A stretch of 64,000 bases of DNA from Antennarius striatus (GCF_040054535.1 NC_090792.1:7238001-7302000), one strand, 5' to 3'; counted from the stretch's first letter, positions 1 through 12,810 are shown. Numbers and translations are program-made. Notes: a model not told the origin generated them from the letters alone.

Positions 1-240
1 TATAGAGTAAGCGCTGCTAGTAGTTCAGAACAGATTCTGCTCGGATACTGTAATACATGTCTGTGTGCTTCTTTTGTTTTTTTTTGTTTTTGTTTTTTTG
101 TCTTAAACACGTTATAGTAAGTATGTATGTAAGACCTCGCCCCACCATTAGTTTACTAGTTGTCTCTAACGCCTCTCATGAGAGTGACATGAGTGTTCCT
201 TTTGTTCTCGGCTGGTAGATACCTGACTTTTGTCTGTGCC

Positions 241-247
241 ATTACAG
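241..247 (+). other. 3' splice site of the first connexin's coding exon
   Basis: A pyrimidine-containing run ends in ATTACAG at this site, 65 bases before the connexin ATG. Beta connexin genes normally have one non-coding first exon, an intron, and one exon holding the whole coding sequence, so this AG fits the start of that second exon. The first exon is probably to the left of the window, since no convincing donor is seen in bases 1-240. Inference from splice-site appearance and family gene structure. Confidence 0.5.
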
Positions 248-312
248 TTGCGAGGAGCTTCCTCTGTCTTCCATCAGCAGGAAGAGAAGACAGGCTGTGA
301 ACAAACCTCGTC

Positions 313-1104
313 ATGAACTGGGCATTCCTCCAGGGCCTCCTCAGCGGGGTGAACAAGTACTCCACGGCGTTCGGCCGCGTATGGCTTTCCATTGTCTTCC
401 TCTTCAGGGTCATGGTGTTTGTGGTGGCGGCTGAGAAGGTATGGGGTGATGAACAAAAGGACTTCAAATGCAACACGGCTCAGCCCGGGTGCCACAACGT
501 CTGCTATGACCACTTCTTCCCCGTCTCCCACGTCCGGCTGTGGGCACTTCAGCTCATCTTTGTGACCTGCCCATCTCTCCTGGTGGTCATGCATGTCGCC
601 TACAGGGAGGACAGAGAGCGTAAAAATCGTCTCAAGTATGGAGAGAACTGTCGCCGTCTCTACCAGAACACCGGCAAGAAGCGAGGAGGCCTGTGGTGGA
701 CCTATGTTCTCACTTTGGTCTTCAAAATAGGTGTGGACGCCACCTTTGTCTACCTCCTCTACCACATCTACGAGGGCTATGACTTCCCAGCGCTCATCAA
801 ATGCGAGCAGAAGCCCTGTCCCAACATAGTGGACTGTTTCATCTCTCGACCCACTGAGAAACGAATCTTCACCCTTTTCATGGTGGTCACCAGCCTGGTC
901 TGCATCCTCCTCTCTATTTTAGAAATTGCCTACCTGATTGGGAAACGCTGCCGTGAATGTCTCCACTCAGTCCAGCACTCTCGCCATGGCATGACCAACA
1001 CTATTTCCAGTGGAAGCAACTTGATGGAGTCAAACAGTGTGAAAATTAAAGACAAAAATTCTCCTCAAACACCCGCTCCCTCTTACAGCGTTGCCGTATC
1101 TTGA
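313..1104 (+). CDS. gjb4: Gap junction beta connexin, GJB4 (Cx30.3)-like, 263 aa
   Basis: Connexin: a four-pass membrane protein, six of which form a hemichannel that docks with the neighbouring cell to make a gap junction. The start [18 protein letters not shown] is the typical N-terminal helix. The first extracellular loop has the CX6CX3C pattern ([12 protein letters not shown]) followed by [11 protein letters not shown]. The second loop has CX4CX5C ([12 protein letters not shown]) followed by SRPTEK. The four membrane segments lie near residues 21-40, 75-95, 130-150 and 185-207. The short C-terminal tail and short cytoplasmic loop fit the beta group. The N-terminal half is closest, from memory, to mammalian GJB4. 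The coding sequence is one uninterrupted exon, as usual in this family. The next gene downstream is a GJB3-like connexin in the same orientation, matching the human GJB3-GJB4 cluster. The exact orthologue name in fish is less certain than the family. Confidence 0.93.
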   Translation: MNWAFLQGLLSGVNKYSTAFGRVWLSIVFLFRVMVFVVAAEKVWGDEQKDFKCNTAQPGCHNVCYDHFFPVSHVRLWALQLIFVTCPSLLVVMHVAYREDRERKNRLKYGENCRRLYQNTGKKRGGLWWTYVLTLVFKIGVDATFVYLLYHIYEGYDFPALIKCEQKPCPNIVDCFISRPTEKRIFTLFMVVTSLVCILLSILEIAYLIGKRCRECLHSVQHSRHGMTNTISSGSNLMESNSVKIKDKNSPQTPAPSYSVAVS

Positions 1105-1750
1105 GATATTGAGAATAAAGGCAAACACTTGAGAGACAAGGACATTACAAAGGGAATTTGCTTTGCCTGAATTTACAGGCACTTCCGTAAGTGACTTATC
1201 TGCAGACATTTTTCTGCTTTGGCACTGAACTACAAAAGAAGCAGTGATTGTTGGTGCTCTCAGACAGTAAGGAACTCTGGATAATAAGTCTTAAATCTAG
1301 AATCTCACTGTTATGGGTTTGGGGGCAGATCATGAACAAAAAAAAGCAGGTTTGTGTGGTGCACTGTCAAATCTGGCCTTGATACCAATTACATGAGTCA
1401 CCATGGTTTGAAAAGTACTGGTTCTACAAACACGTGTGGTTTCTCTCTGTAAGATTTTCCTTCAGCTCAGTGCCCAGTCTCCAGACATTTACTTCTGCAC
1501 TGCATCTCTTCCCCTCAGTCACGTGGTCATGTCTGATTTTTTTTTGTCGATACTCTATTTAGTATAATTTATCAAGAGATTTGAATCGCGCTGCTGTACA
1601 TGTTACTGTTTGAAACTGCTGCCAGCTGAGGAGATCAGTGAAGTTAAATTTCAGTGTTGTAAACACAGTTAATGACATCAGGATGTGCTCATTTCACAAC
1701 ATCGAAGTGCTTTTTGAATGTATGATTGTTAATATTTGTGATTAAAGATC
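1105..1750 (+). other. 3' UTR of the gjb4-like connexin
   Basis: There is an AATAAA at 1114-1119, only ten bases after the stop, and an ATTAAA at about 1741-1746 in an AT-rich, T-rich stretch. The second is the more likely cleavage signal because the first lies too close to the stop for a normal UTR. No reading frame of note is present. Confidence 0.4.
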
Positions 1751-4480
1751 ATTTTCATATTTTAAAATGTGTTTCCTCTCCTGTCATTAAAGAAAACAGC
1801 TTTTAGAGGTTGGTTCACAGTAGTACTGAAGTACAGAAATGAAGTACAATGTAGAGCAGCCAAGGCCTTGTTGACTCTGCTTGAGTTCTGTGGTTTGACT
1901 GAAACCTCAGGCTCTCTTTCCTCCCCAACTTTTTCCACGGGTTCCGTGAGGTCGCTGGTTCTGTGTTGCTAGGAGCAGCAACCTTATTGTTTAGGTTGAT
2001 TAGTACATTTAGAGGGGGGAGGAGGAGTCTCCCCACTCCATTTGATTCATCCCTGCTGACGTGTATGAGCCACCCAGTGCAGGAATTTGTTAGCCCATTC
2101 AGCCTCTGACCAACTATTTCCACTATTTACACTTGTGATAGGAGCAAGAGTAGAAAGTCAGGGTCTCTTAGGGTGTTGAGGCATGTTAGTATTTTGCTAA
2201 GGTTTTGAGATGTCTGAAACTTGAGTAAAGCATGCAGGAGTATGAAATACAGTCCAGGCTGCTGAGAGCGATAAAGAATGAGATTATAAAAAGGCAAACA
2301 AAGCAAAGTGTCTTTCAACAAACAGTGAAAGGATCACCTGCATGCTCCACTACCAACGGATTTCATTGGTCCCATTAATGTCTATTTTAGTAGACAGTTG
2401 TTCCAATGAGTTACATTCACAAGTGAGGCCTGCCAGTTATCAGAGTAACCAGTGCTACATTTCAGGAAAGACATGTTGCTGCTAGAAAGTCATTTTTCTT
2501 TTCGTCTGTGTTGGGGAGGCAGAAAGAAAACAAAAACATCTGGAGGGCGAGACTCCACTAAGAGTCAAGAAGTTTTCTGTGGCATTTGTAATGATGTCTT
2601 TTCTCTGGGGATCAGCTGAAGTGGTTTAGTCCCTTTTAGAACGTCTAAATCATGTCCCAACAAGTTTTAAGCCCTCAAATATTATATCAAGACTTCGAAA
2701 CAATAGTAATGACTAAAAACCAGAGTGTGCTGCTTTCCGCAGGTCCAGCCAGACTGGGCGGTTCTCTAAACCCGCCAGCAGTCATTATAACAACCAAACC
2801 CTCCCAGCTCATCTGGGATTTTATTTCTCTTCTCTCCGTCTTTGCTTCCTTTTGGTCATTTCCTCCTTTTCATAGTATTCACAGTGATACGTCTTCATTC
2901 TGTTGTGCTGTTCTGTCTTGTTGAGACTTGTAAGGAACTGAAGTTGACTCACTGGTGCATTCCAATCCAGGTGTGTCCCAACAGACTGCCTGGACCAGTT
3001 CTTCATCTGGATTCAACAAGCAACCCCCAACATCCGTACATCTGCTGTGTTCAGCTGTTCTTAGGTAATAAGTGAATAAATTCAAAACTCAAAGCTTCTT
3101 ACAGTAGATAGTTTTTCTGAAAAGCCCGTCTGCTGTAACAACACCCTGAGAGTTTTAGCTTATAGCTGCAAGACTTGGAGCTGAAGAGTGTCGTCCAGAG
3201 GAGTCAGCTCCGACATCTCTTTACCTGAGCTTGCAAAGAATTTATTATTTGTTAAAATGTATAAAAAAAGACACTGATTAAATTACTGTGTGGACCTATG
3301 CTTTACCAGACAACTGAATTACTACCAGTGTTACAGTTTAAAGTACGTCTAAATAATGAATCTTCATTATCATATAGAGATTTAAGGTCAGTCTGTTGGA
3401 CAGCACCTAAATTGAACTACTAAATAAGAACTCGGAGCGCGTAATCCTCAGAAAATATAGCATCAAAGTAAGTTTCAATTATTAGGATTTGTCGACTTTG
3501 TATGAGGTATCCACTGACACTGTGTTTGTGAATGTACTGAGTAATGCTATACAAATAAACCAGCCTTGACTTGAGAACAGTGATGCATGAACACGTCCTT
3601 TATACATTTATGCTATGATTTCAATAGCTGACTGCTTGCGAGACCTGGCAGGCACTGGCATGGAGGTGGTGTTTTAATGATAATCATAAAACCATGGGGC
3701 ATGAGGGGCTGTTTTCACTACAAGACATATCAACAGATAGTAAGGTGACTATGGAAAGTCTGGTTGTGAAATCAGGGGCTTTGTACAGTGGAGACAAAAG
3801 CCATGGCATGATCTGACAGGAAGGATGAGCACAGAAGCAGAGTGTACGAGTTACGACAGTGTCACCTGAGTAGAGTGTGGTTTAAAAAGAAACCCAAAGA
3901 CAATATACTGGTATTTAAGGGTGGTGTGAAAAGTAAAATAGCGTTGGAGATAAATGCCTCTGGAGAAAGGAAACTGAAAACTGTAAAAACAGCTGCAAAC
4001 ATAAATATAACCAGCTGCATTCCATGATTATAAAAGTTGCCCCAAACTCATAAGACTTCAGGAAACAGTAACGGACAAGATACTTACAATCACACAACAA
4101 AACAGAATGAATTCCCCCGAGGGTGTGGCTGGTTCTGACATTGTGACATCCTGGGGAGAAGTTAGAACAAGGAGACAATTCCTACTGGAAATCTGGAGGA
4201 TAAAAAACTTTTTTTTTTTGTTTCTAAATGTTTTGACAACCCTCAAATCATTATCTAACTTAACCCAGCCTTTGTATGTCTGTGGTGTGTATAGCATGGG
4301 CAGTGCAGGAACATGTTAAAAACATTCATCTTTGAATCTATTGTGAACTTTAACTTAATTGTCCTCTAGTTGTGGTCCCCGTTTCTGAGTCATGTAGCCT
4401 CTGGCTGGACTGCTCATGTGTAAATATACCTCCATGTTCCGTCCAGAGTGGAGGTGGGTTCTATTAAGTTTGATATGATA
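1751..4480. other. Intergenic region between the two connexins
   Basis: No gene-like reading frame with splice sites was found here. The sequence is unique-looking, moderately AT-rich, and without long microsatellites. It must contain the promoter of the downstream connexin at its right end. The short open frames in it have no recognisable protein features. Confidence 0.5.
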
Positions 4481-4489
4481 CCTACCAGC

Positions 4490-4748
4490 GGCGTGTGAGT
4501 GGGAGAGAGAGACAAGAGAGGAAGACAGAGGGAGGGAGGGAGAGAGAGACAGACATCTGGTTCAGCTCCAACCTTTCTTCTGTAACCACACCCACAGGCG
4601 CAGTTCTCAGCGCGGAGTTTCCTTACCTGTCGGAGTATCCAAAGCCGCGCGTTAAAAAGACTAAAAAGACATTAAAGAAACAATTACTGCTCCGGAATTA
4701 TATACAGTAGCGTGTCTATTAGTTAATAATGGACTGATGCGTGTTTTG
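4490..4748 (+). other. gjb3: Probable non-coding first exon and promoter of the gjb3-like connexin
   Basis: A strong 5' splice site, GTAAGT, begins at 4749. The stretch before it contains a GA-rich run (about 4499-4555) and a more GC-rich stretch (about 4595-4660) in otherwise AT-rich DNA. Together with the 3' splice site at 5386-5387 this gives a 638-bp first intron, the standard beta-connexin layout. The transcription start was not located and no TATA box stands out. Confidence 0.4.
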
Positions 4749-5385
4749 GTAAGTAAAAAATTCACTACAATGAACTTATCATTGGTATAACATAACTTAA
4801 ACGTCGCGCTTGATCCAGATGGATTGTTTTAGGATGTGTTACTATTTTAGGTTTTATACGGCAGTGACCGAAATTTTAAATATGAATTACTATTAGTAGA
4901 AGAAAATAGAAAAAAAACATCTGTATGTGTCTAAAAAAATATTCGCAAATAACGCACCCTGCCTTACGTAGAAGTGTTTTTGCCGTTGACTTACGCTGAC
5001 AAATGGCCGAAATCTTTTTTTCTAGGAGCGTAGGCACAACATCCGACCTATATTTACTTAGTTAAAATAAATCAAACATCTGTGAAATTACAAGCTGTTT
5101 CTGACACGTTTTAAATTGTGATTGTGTAATTAAGGCTGGTTGGACTCCTCTCATGAACAGTGAGACCATAACCACTGCCGATGGCTATCTTTGGTCGGGA
5201 TGACAAATGACAGCGGTGGGGAATGTTTTCACGTTAAATCAGCTTTGGAAGACAAATTGATTGACTGTTGTGAGGATAGAAGGTCGCTATTTAAAGCACA
5301 TGGGGTTGAGTGAGACATCACTGAGTGAAAGAACATTTAGCTGACAATGAAAACACGTTCACTCATTCTTCATTCTGCCACATCC

Positions 5386-5387
5386 AG
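5386..5387 (+). other. gjb3: 3' splice site of the gjb3-like coding exon
   Basis: The AG of CATCCAG follows a pyrimidine-rich run (CATTCTTCATTCTGCC) and lies 67 bases before the ATG at 5455. It pairs with the GTAAGT donor at 4749. Confidence 0.5.
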
Positions 5388-5454
5388 GTCTGAAGAACAA
5401 CCACACATAAGACCAGAGTCCCAGAGAAGATTTATTTGATTGCCAGCCAAGGAC

Positions 5455-6318
5455 ATGGACTGGAAGACATTTCAAGCCCTCCTCAGTGGGGTGAACAAGT
5501 ACTCCACAGCGTTCGGGCGAGTTTGGCTGTCTGTGGTCTTTGTGTTTCGGGTGATGGTGTACGTGGTGGCAGCAGAGCGAGTGTGGGGCGATGAGCAGAA
5601 GGACTTCGACTGCAACACCAAGCAGCCGGGCTGCGCCAACGTCTGCTACGACCACTTCTTCCCCATCTCCCACATCCGCCTGTGGGCTCTGCAGCTCATT
5701 TTCGTCACCTGCCCGTCCTTTATGGTGGTCATGCATGTGTCGTACCGTGATGACCGAGAGCGCAAGTTCCGGGCCAAACACGGTGACAATAGCAAGCTTT
5801 ACAACAACACGGGGAAGAAACACGGCGGATTGTGGTGGACCTACTTGATCAGTCTCTTCGTCAAGACGGGCATCGAGATCGCCTTCCTCTACATCCTTCA
5901 CCGAGTCTATGACAGCTTCTACCTTCCGAGGCTGGTCAAGTGTGAGGTGGCGCCCTGCCCCAACCAGGTTGACTGCTACATCGGCCACCCCACTGAGAAG
6001 AAGGTCTTCACCTACTTCATGGTGGGAGCTTCGGCACTGTGTGTCATCCTCAATATCTGCGAGATTATCTATCTGATCGCCAAGCGCATTGTGCGAATTG
6101 CAAACAAGATGAAGAGGCGTCAACGCAACTTGCCAGTGCGTGAAGAAAGCTATGGTGACGACCTGTTTAACAACTATGACGTATCTCCCATGAGGCAGCC
6201 GGTGAAGGATATGCCTCCATCCTTCAAGACTGCATCCAAAACACCATATAAACCACCTGGAATCAAACTCGAAGAGAAGATTCGGGCCTCAGCTCCAAAT
6301 CTTACCTTAACTTCATGA
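5455..6318 (+). CDS. gjb3: Gap junction beta connexin, GJB3 (Cx31)-like, 287 aa
   Basis: Connexin forming gap-junction hemichannels in the plasma membrane. I chose the ATG at 5455 because the protein then begins [18 protein letters not shown], the typical connexin start; the frame is open upstream but has no earlier ATG. Loop one shows CX6CX3C ([12 protein letters not shown]) with [11 protein letters not shown]. Loop two shows CX4CX5C ([12 protein letters not shown]) with [17 protein letters not shown]. The cytoplasmic loop carries [11 protein letters not shown]. The C-terminus ends [10 protein letters not shown], very like the end of mammalian GJB3 (ASAPNL), which is the best evidence for the name. 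The tail has a basic stretch (KMKRRQR) after the fourth membrane segment. The coding exon is uninterrupted. Its product and that of the upstream connexin probably arose by tandem duplication. Confidence 0.94.
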   Translation: MDWKTFQALLSGVNKYSTAFGRVWLSVVFVFRVMVYVVAAERVWGDEQKDFDCNTKQPGCANVCYDHFFPISHIRLWALQLIFVTCPSFMVVMHVSYRDDRERKFRAKHGDNSKLYNNTGKKHGGLWWTYLISLFVKTGIEIAFLYILHRVYDSFYLPRLVKCEVAPCPNQVDCYIGHPTEKKVFTYFMVGASALCVILNICEIIYLIAKRIVRIANKMKRRQRNLPVREESYGDDLFNNYDVSPMRQPVKDMPPSFKTASKTPYKPPGIKLEEKIRASAPNLTLTS

Positions 6319-6625
6319 TTGAAAATGAAGCTGAACTTGTGCCGAAGATCAACAGATAGGCAGTGCTTGGGTTGTAACCCAGTGACAAACCTCAGAGAGA
6401 ACTCAGAACTACGAGCCAAACTACAATGTGTGTCTGGAAGTTGAGTCATCTGTACTGGATTCTTCCTGTGGGCCCCTGAGTCCACTTCCAAGACTCTGTT
6501 TGAGCACCAGAACATTAGTTTCCAAGTCAACATCCACAATATTTAAAAGCCACCTACGGTCGAATTGATTTGTTGTTGATATGTGGGGTGTTTTTTGAAT
6601 ACAATAAAAGTCTGTGGGCCTGTTC
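6319..6625 (+). other. gjb3: 3' UTR of the gjb3-like connexin
   Basis: An AATAAA lies at 6603-6608, about 285 bases after the stop, followed by a GT-rich stretch. This would give a short UTR. Inference from the signal alone. Confidence 0.45.
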
Positions 6626-8280
6626 CACTTCACCCTTAACCTGCACTGGAACATTCCACTGAAAGCTCTGTCTTGTGATTTGAGTTTGGACACGGGAGGG
6701 GAAGGAAATGGAACGCTGCTCACAAGAAGGCAGGACACACCTGGCAGAGGTATTCACCCTCCCTGTGGTGTCAGTGCTATGTCAGGGTATTGTTGTCACT
6801 GAATGTCAAATGTGCATTTCAGTGGGCTCTCATACAAAGGTCCAGTCTGTGGGATTTAGTGGCATCTAGGGATGTGATTGGAGATTGCAACCTCATCTCA
6901 CCCCACACCCCACTGCAGCAGACACTAAGCTGCTTAAACCTTCTCTAGAGCCGGTTACAGTTTCTGGGCTTCCATAGAAACATGGCAGCTCAACATGGTG
7001 AATTACATATTGTCTGTGCATGAGGTAACATAAATGACATGTACTGTATATATGAATGAAAACTACATTCCATTTCTGCCCTAGAATCCCCCTTTAACCG
7101 AGCTGACGTCAGCTTTATTTTCACATTTTCTGTACTGATGACCCAGATCATTTGAGGATGTAAACAGTTGAGGAAACTCCAGTCAGAGTTACGGCTCTGA
7201 AATACTTGAAGGTTCACAAACTGGCCATAAAATTAGTGTTTTTACAGCAATTCTTTCTCATCATCATTAATGTCTTTCTTTAACTAAATCCTTGGAGGGC
7301 ATATGCTTGGTCTCATTGCTGCTCAGCCACGCGTTGTACATAGTTTGCCTGTGTTTTGACGTTCTTGTACACAAACTGGCCTCATCCAAGACCACTGTTG
7401 ATTTGAATGAGGCAAAAGGAATGCTGCCATTTCCTAAGTAGTTAGAGCTGCAGCACAGTGGAGGTGGAGGACGGGATGGACAACAGACGACTCACTCAGC
7501 AGTTACAGTCCCTAATCATCTACCTGGACATCGGATGGAAATGTATATTCTGCACTTGTTCATAATAGTGTATTTTTTATACATTTAATTATATTAAATT
7601 TATTGAACATGAGTGTGGTTGGTATTCAAAGTGTTTTGATGCCTCCCTTATTGATTTTCTGGAATATGGTTTCAACTTGCAAAAGGACGTTTCATGCAAA
7701 ATTTAAAGTAATTTAAAATAATTGTGGGCAAATGGTTTTCTTAGTTACAAATCAATGCTACATATAATACTAAAAAAAACATTTTCGTATGCTAATATCT
7801 AATAGGACGTATTATGATTTGGGGGTGTCATACAACAGCTTTTTTCCATTGCTGCCTACTAAAAACATGTACCTCATGTCTGGTGTGACTCTTATAGTTT
7901 ACTATGTAAATTAGGTGAGTCATAATGACGTGTTGTTATCATGTGTCTAATCCATAAGATGCACATTTACAAGTTTTGTAGAGGCTTGTGGCAAGAATCT
8001 CGGTCTGCCAGTCAGACTTGTCCATCTTGTTTTTACAAGGTGTGGCCAAGGAAAGAGTTTTTGTTTATTCTGAATCATGTAGACAACAAATACCAAACCA
8101 CTAAACCAGACAATGTAAGAGATTGTTGTACACGAGTGGTAATGGCTCCAAATTCTAATTTCATTGTAGAAATAAAATTTGAAATATGGATAAAAATGAT
8201 ATTGATCACACACCCAGCATTCAAGGCTCGATTTTAGTCATGTTTTCATACACTATACATTTTTTAAATCTATGTTTCAG
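6626..8280. other. Intergenic region between convergent gjb3 and hmgcl
   Basis: AT-rich, no recognisable gene. The two flanking genes converge here. There are several TTTATT words (AATAAA on the - strand) near 8290 that could end the hmgcl transcript. No long repeat was recognised. Confidence 0.5.
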
Positions 8281-8873
8281 ATCCTGTAGATTTATTGCAA
8301 TTTTACACACTTAAACACCAGTGGCACATACAACATGATTCAAGATTTTTAAAGTCAATGTTTTCTAAACATCGATTTATAAAACTTTCATATAATCCAG
8401 AAATAAAAGCTAAAATCTACAGATCATGGAACCATGGTATTTTTCACAAGCCAATGCAATACCCAAGCTCAAAAGGACTGGAAGTTTCCATAGATGCTCC
8501 CTGTGCCAATGATTAGAATGAAGACTGTGATACATACAGTAGGATGAAGTCCAAACAACACTTCTGTCTCTGATATAAACAGTGAGTTCATCATCCCTTC
8601 TGAAAGTTTTACTGGCTAATTTGTTTTAAAGACGGCCTGTGCTTCCCTTTGGTTTACCCTCGGCCCAGGGAGAACATAAGCACACCATTAAAGAAACGCT
8701 CGTTCATAGGTAGGCTCAGCATGATCAGCTTTACCTAAGGCACTGTTCCAGCTAAGCCATCATGTAGTAAAGGTCTGATTAGACCATCATTCCTCAAAGG
8801 AAGGGGTCGTACCATCCAAATCTCACAGCAGACTGACCACAGACTCCATGGATGATTACGCTCTGACGACTGA

Positions 8874-11800
8874 CTACAGTTTGCAGGTAGCCTGTGCTAC
8901 TTTGGAGTTGGTCTTTCTGTTGAGGGTCCGACAGATAAAAGCTCCAGCATCCATCACCTTCGAGAGGTCAACGCCCTGAGAAGAAGATTGAGGGATAGAC
9001 ACACATTTAACAAACAGCAGTCGCTCTGTGAAAGAAACATTAATATATTGGCAGAGCAATGTGGGAGTTCTGGGTTTCTATTTTGTATTCAACCGTTCAA
9101 AGGTTCATCTATTGAATTAATATTTTATCTTAAATAATGACATTACACAGAAATTAAAAACAGTATCCTAGACTGAATCTGTCAGATTCAGCATGTTTTT
9201 CGTTAAATAACAGTTTAAAACATTTTTCACATCAGTAAAAGTGAGTGATCCAGATAATAATCAGCCATAGTAATGCTAATTCCAGAAAATATGTAGAGCA
9301 GTGGTTCTTAACATGGGTTCGATCGAAACCCTAGGGGTTCGGTGAGTTGGTCTCAGGGGTTTGGCGGAGACGGGGGTCAAGCCAAAACTAACGACACGAT
9401 GTGTCGGGTGTTTTTGCCGAACATATATGATCACTGTGTACGTTTGAAACATCGTGTCAATTTGTGATGACACGCCCCCCTTAGCCATCACTGGCTGCAG
9501 GTGATAACGCTACATCGATTAGCCTACGTGTGCTACAGGGGATTTTTGCGCATTCAGTAGTGGATTTATGTCTGACGTGATGGTACGTCATCTGATTGCT
9601 TTCTCAGTATTTAATTCATAGTAACTATGTTGAACAAAAAAAGAAAGTGATCGGACGAATATGTGCAACGTGAAATTACATGTACTGTATAACTGAACGT
9701 GATGGGAGTCAGCGTTCTGCGTGATTTGCAATGTCAAGTTGAGCAACTCTAGTCTCGCACTGGCAAAAATAAAGGAACACTTCCTTAAGCTGCATGGAAA
9801 ACAAAAGAAACACACTTTGCTGTGAAAATGACACAAGAGTAGCACTTGCCAAAGTGAAGCCATGCATATCTGAACTGGTGTCTCAATAAGAAGAGCTGAA
9901 GTCACACTGATTTGCAGGTAGGTCATTTCATGTGAGTTCATGCACTGTCTTGGTTTTGTTCTTTGAAAAAGGTGACATTAATGAACAATTCATTAAATAC
10001 ACCAGTGAAACATACTTATGTCTTAAATTTGAAATTTTTTATTTTTACTAAAGAAGGGTTCGGTGAGTGAGCATATAAACCTGCAGGGTTCGGTACCTCC
10101 AATAAGGTTAAGAACCACTGATGTAGAGCCTTGTAATTTCTTAGCGTATCATTATATTTACTTAACATTCTGGTATCAGATTCCACTCGTGCTAACCATA
10201 ATCTGACCTTGTATGTTTATTGAAACCCAGTGTCTCTAAACAATGAATGGTATATTCCTTATTCAGTTTCACGACTTTTATCTATTTTGTATTACATGTA
10301 TAAAATATAACTTATGGAAACTCTAAATTTAAAAATAGAGAAAATTTAACAAAATAAAAGCATAAAAGATCATTTTGTTGAAGATAGAGGTTATTTTAGT
10401 TATCACTCTTAATTAAACCCTTTGTTAACTGCACATCAGAGAAGCTACATTCTGACAAAATAAGAAAGGGGACCTACCTGTATGTTTTGAGAAATTTTGT
10501 GAAAAATACTGAATAACGTTTGAGAATTTATGTTCTGAAAATTAATTTTTACCATGAAAATAAAAAACAAACAATTAAAAAAAATCAAACAGCAGAAGCG
10601 ACCTCATTAGTAGGTGAACATAGAGTAGTCTTGGTAGGTGAACATAGAGTAGTCCGTTCAGATATTTAATCATTGAATCAGGCAGATTGTTCTGAAAGGG
10701 AGCTAAGAGAGTGGAGGCAAAGACAAAGTGCTTTCTTACTGTCTGAATTCCCAGTCCATGGAGCATATAGACCACGTCTTCAGTAGCAACATTCCCAGAA
10801 GCCCCCTGGGCATAGGGACAGCCTCCTAGTCCAGCTACGGACGAGTCCACCACACTGACCCCCATCTGAAAAACAAAGTAAATATTGACATTGAAACCAA
10901 TAGTTATTCCTGTTCTATAAACAGATCACCCCCACAGACACGATCACAATGGGTCCTGAAATTTTTTACTTGAAGCACTTCTGGACTGAAGCAAATGAGA
11001 TAAGCTTGTTCAATGTCTGTTAAAAAATATGGACAGATTTATCGTGAAAATAAACCACTGCTCTGTTGCACCACATGCGCTACTCAGACATTACATGATA
11101 ACATAATAATCACAAAAATGAAGTCAGACCTGTAGAGCTACAAGGATGTTAGCAAGAGCCTGGCCATAGGTATCGTGACAGTGGACTGCCAACGCACTGA
11201 CGGGAACCTTCCTGCTCACTGCTTCTAGCATTTTCCTCATGCTCCCTGGAGTCCCCATGCCGATGGTGTCCCCGAGAGAGATCTCGTAGCAGCCCATGGA
11301 ATATAGCTGATTAGCTACCTGCATGACAGGACACAGTCTGAGCTGCTTTCATGACCCACTTTCTGTTTTCTGCTTATGATTTTGCCAAAGGACCATGGAC
11401 AACTTTTCATATGTAAACATATAGAAAAGTGAAAACTCACTTGTGCAACTTTTTCAGGCGCCACCTCACCTTCATATGGACAACCGAGAACACATGACAC
11501 ATATCTGTGGTGAAAAGAAACAGATGAAAAGTTAAGAAACCAAAAAAAAAAGACAATTGTGCAATCGTGATGATTTGTACATTTGTTTGGAGGATGGTGG
11601 CCTACCCTCTAACTTTCACACCGGCCTCTTTAGCGGCTTTCATGACCTCGTTGAAGCGCTGTAAACTCTCATCCACGGAGCAGTTTATGTTCTTCTTGCT
11701 GAACTGCTCAGATGCAGCACCAAATATGGCTACCTCTGAAGCGCCAGCCTTCACCTGTATTAAGCAGGAGAAGGCAGCTTGAGCAAAAAGCTGTAGACAC

Positions 11801-12753
11801 ACCATCTCCAGTTTGAGTAGTTGGGCGTAGGTTATGTCTACACAGCTGTAGGATTAGGGTTCCTGACACTCACAGCAGCATGGAAGCCCTTCAGGTTGGG
11901 GGTGAGGACTGGGTAAGACACGCTGGGGCTCCTGTGGATCCCCTTCATCACCTCCACCTGGTCTGCCATCTAACATTAAGACAATAGTAGGAGAAACTGG
12001 CCAACAAGACATTTCCCCTCCTACTGCTTCCAGTGGCGTGAACTAGCTCACCTGTGGAACCCATCTTGGAGAGACAAAACTGGTGGCCTCGATGACGGGC
12101 AGCCCTGATGCTGACAACAAGTCGATCAGGTGGATTTTTATCTCTGTTGGTACAACAGTCTGAGAATGAAGCAATAACAAGATCACGAAACCACCGGGAG
12201 AAGTTTGTGATTTCACCTGATGAGAAACCACATGAGCAAAGCAGCTGCCAACAACAACACTGATGCTACAAGAATATCTACTCAGAAATGACGTCAAACA
12301 TAGACTCTTCAAAAGCTAATTAATGAAATAAAACAGAGTTTAATTTCTAATGAATTAGTTACCTTTTCATTCTGAAGACCATCTCTAGGTCCCACCTCCA
12401 CTATTTTCACCCTTTCTGGGAGAGCCTTGCCTGTCCTGGCGCCGGTCTACGGACATAAACACATCCTGCGTTAATGACGTAGCATTAATGATCCGTCTCC
12501 GTCGCCGGCCTGATAACGGGAGCCCCGAAGGGACAAAACCAGGTGACCGTGGAGGAAGCTATCAGCTGTTAGCTGACTAGCGGTGACGTCCGGCACGCCG
12601 GCTGAAAGCCCGGTTCCGCCCACCCGAAGCCCAACAAGAAGCAGCAGAATCCCTCACCACTTCTGCTCTGGCCGCGGAGCTAATCGACAGACACTGCCGA
12701 CCCATCACTGAGCTAAAAACGCTTCTGTTGACAATCCTCATGACTGCCGCCAT
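8874..12753 (-). CDS. hmgcl: 3-hydroxy-3-methylglutaryl-CoA lyase, 9 exons, 337 aa
   Basis: Cleaves HMG-CoA to acetoacetate and acetyl-CoA, the last step of leucine breakdown and ketone-body synthesis, in mitochondria and also peroxisomes. Coding exons, high to low: 12753-12658, 12446-12363, 12159-12052, 11969-11874, 11754-11606, 11504-11441, 11318-11130, 10865-10740, 8975-8874. All introns are GT-AG and the phases close exactly. The N-terminus ([20 protein letters not shown]) is basic and free of acid residues, as in a mitochondrial presequence. Active-site residues are all present: Arg53-Asp54 in VGPRDGLQ, His245 and His247 in AVHCHDTYG, Cys278 in [11 protein letters not shown] and Asn287. 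Each is offset by exactly 12 from my recollection of human numbering. The C-terminus CKL is a peroxisomal signal, also found in mammals. The last intron holds an hAT transposon, and a MITE lies 58 bp upstream of the ATG. Confidence 0.97.
9299..10120 (+). mobile_element. hAT DNA transposon, internally deleted, with BED-type transposase remnant
   Basis: An 822-bp element in the last hmgcl intron. It starts CAGTGGTTCTTAAC and ends GTTAAGAACCACTG, perfect 14-bp terminal inverted repeats. It is flanked on both sides by the 8-bp target duplication ATGTAGAG (9291-9298 and 10121-10128), the hallmark of hAT insertion. Inside, around 9627-9810, the + strand holds the decayed start of a transposase: a lysine-rich start with SDEYVQ in one frame and [11 protein letters not shown] further on in another, the latter resembling the end of a BED zinc finger in ZBED-like hAT transposases. 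Stops and shifts break it, and the catalytic part is absent. GGGTTCGGTGAGT-type sequence near both ends fits this family. Confidence 0.88.
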
Positions 12754-12810
12754 GTTGGTCCAACCTCCAGAGTGACGTCACTCGCTCGTCATGGTGAATT
12801 TCGAATCGTA

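Noticed and set aside
5359-6123. 254-codon frame on the - strand over the second connexin
   Set aside because: Antisense shadow of the gjb3 coding exon.
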